Shown here: positions 13,610-17,812 of the stretch, one piece after another
Layout of the letters: every line of letters starts with the position of its first letter
Position numbering within the stretch: position 1 is the stretch's first letter
Source of the DNA: JAPLHP01 sp963720375
GTDB taxonomy: Bacteria; Chloroflexota; Dehalococcoidia; UBA2247; RBG-13-53-26
Assembly: GCA_963720375.1 (NCBI GenBank)
Contig: CAVRFM010000027.1
Location: forward strand, 1 to 17,812
Length of the DNA stretch: 17,812 bases
Reading direction: 5' to 3'
Made by a program: the position numbers and the translations under genes
The notes under the pieces: model-generated
Seen by the model: only the letters and a program-made list of their open reading frames with translations
What the model was told of the DNA's origin: nothing
The model's database searches: none

Positions 13610-16600
13610 TCAAGATTCCCCGGTAGCTTTTCTGAACCTCTCAAACTCGGCTACAACAACTCCTAGCTTCTCACGTGCGGATCCCAGTTCACCAGCAGCA
13701 ACTGCCGCCTCAAGCCGACCGGCAGCTTCCTGTAACATAGGCGCACCGACATTGGCGGCTGAACCCTTGATAGTGTGTCCCCCACGCCGCAACGTTTCAT
13801 TATCACCCCGCACCAGAGCATCTTCCATTTCCCGAATACGTTCTGGTACATCTGCAAGGAAAATCTTCAGGATCTCTGCGCAGATCTCGTTATCGCCCCC
13901 TACCCGTTCCAACAGAGCCGACCTGTCAAAGACTTTCGCTGTTTGGGTTACCTCAGCCTCCGGCGGACATGTCTTTTCAGCAGGCTGTGGAACTGCCCAC
14001 CGCTCCAATACGCGTGCGAGTTCACCGCGATTGACGGGTTTGGAGATATAGTCGTTCATGCCAGCGTCCAAGCACATCTCCCGGTCCCCCGCCATGGCAG
14101 AAGCAGTCATGGCCACCACGGGGATGAGATGGTTGCTAACTGCCGACTTGGCATCGCGGATGCGCCGTGTTGCCTCCAGTCCGTCCATCTCCGGCATGTG
14201 CACATCCATAAGCACCATGTCGTAGGGAGCGGTCTCAAGCGCCTTGAGCGCCTCAATTCCATTGGATGCAATGTCCGCATAGTATCCCATCTTGCCCAGC
14301 ATGGCAGTGGCCACCTTCTGGTTCACAGCATTGTCTTCAGCGAGGAGGATTCGTGCCTTCCAGGGTTCTTGTTTGGATGCAGGAGCAGCAGTGGGTGCCA
14401 GTGGTACGGCCATCACCTTCCCGCTTTCCCGTGTCACAATCTTGACAATCGCGTTGAAGAGTTGGGACTGCTTGACAGGCTTGGTCAGGTACTCGGCAAA
14501 ACCTGCCATTCCTAACTCACTACCCTCATCCCGTCGGCCTGATGAGGACCATGCAATCAAAGCCGTGTCCTTGAGTTGCGGAGTTGCTTTGATCATGCGT
14601 CCCAGTGTCTCCCCACTCACTTCCGGCATCATGATATCAATGATAGCCACGCGGAACGGGTCACCGCTGGCAACCGCAGCATGTAGTCTTGCCATAGCCA
14701 TCGCCGCGTTTTCCACAACCTCCACCCGGCATCTCCATGCGCGCAGCATATGCTCCAGCACTTTACGGTTGGTCGGGTTATCATCTACCCCCAGCACTCT
14801 CAGGCCAGAAAGATCAGACGGCCACTCTTCACTTCTGCACTCGGCCGACTGCTTACCCAGGCGAGCTGTGAACCAGAAGGTGGAACCCTTCCCCTCTGTA
14901 CTCTCCGCTCCGATCTGCCCGCCCATAAGCTCGGCCAGGAGCTTGGATATGGAGAGACCAAGCCCTGTGCCGCCATACTTGCGTGTGGTTGAGGTATCTA
15001 CCTGAGTGAAAGGCTTAAAGAGCGTGCCGAGCTTGTCATCAGAAATGCCGATGCCGGTATCCCTTATATCGAAGCGGATGATGGCTTCATTGTCCGTTTG
15101 GCTGACCAAACTGATTTGCAGGTCAACACTGCCTTTTGGGGTGAATTTGATGGCATTGCCGATGAGGTTGATGATTACCTGACGCAAACGCCCGGGGTCA
15201 CCCACAAGTTGAGTGGGCACGTTTGGTTCCAACAGCCACACATACTCCAGTCCTTTCTCTCGGGCACGGATGCCAAGAACATCGTTCATGTTCTCCATCG
15301 TAGTGTGAAGGTCGAAATCCAACCTCTCCAGATTCAGTTTGCCAGCCTCCACCTTGGAAAAATCAAGGATATCGTTGATTATGGTCAGGAGAGCATCTGC
15401 TGATGACGTGATGCTTGCCACATAGTCCTGCTGTTCCGGATTCAGCGGAGTATCCGCCAGAAGTGTTGCCATGCCCATGACACCATTCATCGGGGTCCGA
15501 ATTTCATGGGACATGCTAGCCAGAAAGTCACTCTTCGCTCTGTTGGCTGCCTCAGCCAGCCCCCTGGCCTTCTCGAGTTCCTCCTCTGCCTTCTTGCGCA
15601 GGGTTATGTCACGGGAAATACTTAGCAACAAGGTTTGCCCTTTGATTTCCACCTTGAATGTCTTCGTTTCGGTGGTAACCTTTGTGCCATCTTTCCGATT
15701 CAAAACCAGCTCAAGTGGCTCGTCGGGTCTATGCGCAGTTGCAGTAGTTCCTACCTCGAACTGCTCAAGGGAAATCACTCCCATCCCAATGAAACTCTTG
15801 CCAATGACTTCTTCCTTCGAGTACCCTGTGAGATCCAAAGCAGGCCTGTTAGCATCAATGATGGTGCCGTCAAGAGTACTCAAACAGTAAGCATCCGGGG
15901 CATATTCGAACAGTATCCTCATCCGCTCCTCTGATTCCCTCAGGGTCTCCTCTACCTTTTTACGTTCACTGACATCGCGGACTGTCGCCTGAAGAATCGT
16001 CTTACCTCCCCATTCCATCCTGGTCAACAGGACGTCGGCAAAGAACTCTCTCCCATCCACCCGCTTATGGGTCCATTGGAAGAAATGCGATCCTTTCTCC
16101 AGCGCCATAGCTATCATTTCCTGCGCCTTTGCCATTGACGGTCTTCCGTCGGGCTGGTATTCGGAGGACAGCTCAGCAGGAGTCTTTGTGGTGAATTCTG
16201 ACTCATCCTTGCAGCCAAACATCTCTATGGCTGCAGGGTTTCCTCTCAAAAATCCTTTTTCGGGGGCTAACAACATAGTCGCGTCCCTCGACGATTCAAA
16301 GAGGGCCTTGAATCTCTTTTCGCTTGCCTGAAGTTCCTCCTCTAATGTCTTGCGCTTGGTGATGTCATTCATCAGAAGCCAGACAGCCGGTTTCTCCTCC
16401 CACGTAAATGAGAGTGCCTTCAACCCCAAATAGATTACTTTGCCCTCTTTGCCAATAGATCTGACAATAGAGCCTTGAGGAATCTCCTCACCTCTCAGGC
16501 TGTGGAGATAGAGTTCCGCCACCGCCTGTTGGTCCTCAGGATGGATGAATTCCTTAAAGGCACTGGAGATCATCTCTTTATCTGAATATCCTGTGATCTC

Positions 16601-17116
16601 CGTGGCTTTGGAGTTAGCAAACTTGATTACCCCATCCTGGAGCACAATAATGGCTTTACCAGCATTCCCGACCAGCAGGCGAGTTTCTTCTTTTGATGCC
16701 TCTATCTTTCTTTCTATCAGCTTTTGGGCGGTGATATCTCTGACGGAAATCAAGCCGGCGGGCCGTCCCTGGTACTCTATTCTCACACCGAGGGCGCCGA
16801 TCCGTATCTCCCTGCCGTCCCTGGTCATAGCCCTGAATTCTATGACCAGCCGCAGGTTGTCCCGGAACATATCTTTGTCTATCATCCTGGCGACCCGGTC
16901 TCTGTCTTCTGTAGTAATTTGGTCCAGTGGACTCAGGCCGACCATTTCCTCTGGGGACGCAAAGCCGAAGATGTTAGCCATGGCCTGGTTGGCCATCACC
17001 ACCCTGTGTGTCTGGGCATCGATAACCTCCATGCCCTCAAGGCTGCCCTCGAAAATGGCCCTGTATTGAAGGCCAGTATCTTGCTCCGCCATTTCCTTAC
17101 GTATTATCGTGTCCAT
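13610..17116 (-). CDS. Hybrid histidine kinase: PAS(x4)-HisKA-HATPase-REC-REC-HPt
   Basis: An 1168-residue soluble multi-step phosphorelay kinase without membrane helices. PAS domains lie at about 15-133, 138-258, 263-388 and 393-510. HisKA follows with phospho-acceptor H537 in SMSHEIRTPMNG, then a HATPase domain with NLIGNAIKFT (N box), DTGIGIS (G1) and GGTGLGLSISK (G2). REC1 has acceptor D827 (IIDIMMPE) and K879 (TKPV). REC2 has D971 (LMDVHMPEMDG) and SKPV. The C-terminal HPt has H1114 in GGHTIKGSAANVG. Every catalytic residue I can identify is intact, so it should be able to pass phosphate to a separate regulator such as the REC protein at 11410. ATG 17116 with GGAG (17123-17126) six bases ahead is preferred over an in-frame TTG at 17122. 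It converges on the ATPase gene with 63 bases between. Confidence 0.94.
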   Translation of the reverse strand: MDTIIRKEMAEQDTGLQYRAIFEGSLEGMEVIDAQTHRVVMANQAMANIFGFASPEEMVGLSPLDQITTEDRDRVARMIDKDMFRDNLRLVIEFRAMTRDGREIRIGALGVRIEYQGRPAGLISVRDITAQKLIERKIEASKEETRLLVGNAGKAIIVLQDGVIKFANSKATEITGYSDKEMISSAFKEFIHPEDQQAVAELYLHSLRGEEIPQGSIVRSIGKEGKVIYLGLKALSFTWEEKPAVWLLMNDITKRKTLEEELQASEKRFKALFESSRDATMLLAPEKGFLRGNPAAIEMFGCKDESEFTTKTPAELSSEYQPDGRPSMAKAQEMIAMALEKGSHFFQWTHKRVDGREFFADVLLTRMEWGGKTILQATVRDVSERKKVEETLRESEERMRILFEYAPDAYCLSTLDGTIIDANRPALDLTGYSKEEVIGKSFIGMGVISLEQFEVGTTATAHRPDEPLELVLNRKDGTKVTTETKTFKVEIKGQTLLLSISRDITLRKKAEEELEKARGLAEAANRAKSDFLASMSHEIRTPMNGVMGMATLLADTPLNPEQQDYVASITSSADALLTIINDILDFSKVEAGKLNLERLDFDLHTTMENMNDVLGIRAREKGLEYVWLLEPNVPTQLVGDPGRLRQVIINLIGNAIKFTPKGSVDLQISLVSQTDNEAIIRFDIRDTGIGISDDKLGTLFKPFTQVDTSTTRKYGGTGLGLSISKLLAELMGGQIGAESTEGKGSTFWFTARLGKQSAECRSEEWPSDLSGLRVLGVDDNPTNRKVLEHMLRAWRCRVEVVENAAMAMARLHAAVASGDPFRVAIIDIMMPEVSGETLGRMIKATPQLKDTALIAWSSSGRRDEGSELGMAGFAEYLTKPVKQSQLFNAIVKIVTRESGKVMAVPLAPTAAPASKQEPWKARILLAEDNAVNQKVATAMLGKMGYYADIASNGIEALKALETAPYDMVLMDVHMPEMDGLEATRRIRDAKSAVSNHLIPVVAMTASAMAGDREMCLDAGMNDYISKPVNRGELARVLERWAVPQPAEKTCPPEAEVTQTAKVFDRSALLERVGGDNEICAEILKIFLADVPERIREMEDALVRGDNETLRRGGHTIKGSAANVGAPMLQEAAGRLEAAVAAGELGSAREKLGVVVAEFERFRKATGES

Positions 17117-17137
17117 AGCCAACTCCCCCTCAGTAGT

Positions 17138-17162
17138 CCATGAGGACTTGCCTTCCTCATGG
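17138..17162 (-). repeat. 9-bp perfect hairpin in the hybrid-kinase leader
   Basis: CCATGAGGA (17138-17146) and TCCTCATGG (17154-17162) form a perfect 9-bp dyad with a 7-base loop, beginning 22 bases before the kinase ATG and just ahead of its ribosome site. There is no T-run after it. It could be an operator or an mRNA hairpin that affects translation; I see no way to choose between these. Confidence 0.5.
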
Positions 17163-17188
17163 TGATAATCGGTCTAGGTATTACATAA

Positions 17189-17217
17189 ACGATATGATCC
17201 TATATTTCATTTATCAA
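17189..17217 (-). promoter_or_regulatory. Possible promoter for the hybrid kinase
   Basis: Read on the minus strand, TTGATA (17212-17217) and TATCGT (17189-17194) are separated by 17 bases, about 75 bases before the kinase start, in a locally A/T-rich patch. The -10 matches only four of six bases. If correct, transcription would begin upstream of the hairpin at 17138-17162. Confidence 0.25.
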
Positions 17218-17509
17218 TGACTTCATTTTCCGCCCTGCCCACCACCCGGACAAGGCATAAATGGCCCAATAACATGACCCAAAAGGCTCTATATTCCCCC
17301 AGCTAAGCATATTTTCCTCTCCACCCTTCACCAGCCGTCCTAACTCTGCATCTCCCAGCCAAACCAACTAATTGCTGCTCCCCTCTGCAGCAAGCTACAA
17401 GACTATGCAGACAGCAGCAACGACTCCATATCCTTAAATCCACAGGCATAACCAACTGACCAGCGTCATTACCGTCTGGCTAAGCATACGCTTGCGGTGA
17501 ATTCATCCA
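17218..17509. other. C-rich intergenic stretch with one hairpin
   Basis: No gene is supported here. TTGCTGC (17372-17378) and GCAGCAA (17387-17393) form a perfect 7-bp stem with an 8-base loop. On the minus strand it is followed by TTAGTTGGTTT and lies 117 bases beyond the stop of the open frame at 17510-17812, so it might be a weak terminator for that gene. Confidence 0.25.
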
Positions 17510-17812
17510 TTATGCTACAGGTATCGTTCCACCAACTACATTGCTGCCGGCTGCTCCCCCAACCGGTATAGGGCCTCCGCTTTCGGCAGGTCCACCAGGA
17601 AGGCGATTGCTCAGTATCATCCTTGTCGGAGTCACATCGTCGAGTCGCACAAAAGACCTTTGACATTCACCATCCGGTGATAGTGTCTGCTCCAAGCTGG
17701 AGTTTCCAGTGCATAAGCGAATGGGATGCTCCATCCGATTCTCGAAGCCTCTACTTGCCTGGCTAAGCAGGCGTTCTGGTGTTGGGATCTCTAAGGAAAC
17801 AAGTGGTACAAT
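17510..17812 (-). CDS. Possible C-terminal end of an unknown gene running off the right edge
   Basis: A minus-strand frame is open from the last base of the window to a TAA at 17510, 100 codons with no stop, and has no ribosome site at its only internal ATG (17734). If real it is the 3' end of a larger gene. The visible tail is Pro/Gly-rich (GGPAESGGPIPVGGAAG, then SNVVGGTIPVA) and preceded by a polar segment with RLDDVTPTRMILSNRLPGG. The non-random, low-complexity ending looks like protein sequence, but I recognise no family. Chance openness over 100 codons is possible, so this is tentative. Confidence 0.35.
   Translation of the reverse strand: MVPLVSLEIPTPERLLSQASRGFENRMEHPIRLCTGNSSLEQTLSPDGECQRSFVRLDDVTPTRMILSNRLPGGPAESGGPIPVGGAAGSNVVGGTIPVA

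Noticed and set aside
13775..15005. Two long plus-strand open frames of about 240 codons
   Set aside because: Both lie antisense to the REC and HPt domains of the hybrid kinase, whose catalytic motifs are intact.
17301..17770. Three copies of GCTAAGCA-like octamers near the right edge (17302, 17479, 17762)
   Set aside because: The copies are short and irregularly spaced, without extended flanking similarity; chance is the simplest explanation.

Overview
The window carries ordinary bacterial housekeeping and signalling genes, with no rRNA, tRNA, CRISPR array or intact transposon that I can see. The organism is a bacterium (YajC, a PilB/GspE-type ATPase, hybrid histidine kinases, strong Shine-Dalgarno sites). 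The DUF362 plus di-cluster ferredoxin protein and the nitroreductase suggest an anaerobic or microaerobic lifestyle. The gene mix resembles anaerobic Chloroflexota (Dehalococcoidia-like) or similar sediment bacteria, but this placement is a weak inference.

Left part (1-3050): the 3' portion of a DHA2-type MFS efflux transporter, a tandem-domain universal stress protein, then a 72-residue small protein. The end of that small gene runs into a 66-bp element with every hallmark of an integron attC recombination site (GCCTAAC ... GTTAGGC, imperfect inner stems, canonical orientation). The last 17 residues of the small protein are encoded by the attC. No integrase and no second attC are present here. 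This is the most unexpected signal in the window.

Middle part (3051-7346): a DUF362/ferredoxin protein, a probable SDR-nitroreductase pair, a solitary yajC on the minus strand and a small three-helix membrane protein. These look like unrelated accessory or housekeeping genes.

Right part (7476-17116): a signalling block. A 924-aa minus-strand protein joins a MEDS sensory domain, four PAS domains and an HD-GYP c-di-GMP phosphodiesterase domain. A 0.5-kb intergenic region rich in inverted and periodic repeats follows. It contains a strong sigma70-type promoter that should transcribe a stand-alone response regulator and a PilB/GspE ATPase, whose N-terminus resembles the c-di-GMP-binding MshEN fold. 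Facing them is a 1168-aa soluble hybrid kinase (4 PAS, HisKA, HATPase, two REC, HPt). The first two PAS domains of the HD-GYP protein and of the hybrid kinase are clearly related, so the two proteins may read the same kind of signal with different outputs (c-di-GMP breakdown and phosphorelay). I infer, without proof, that this block controls a pilus or secretion machine whose other parts lie outside the window.

The right edge (17117-17812) has a hairpin in the kinase leader, C-rich non-coding sequence, and what may be the C-terminal end of a further minus-strand gene that leaves the window.
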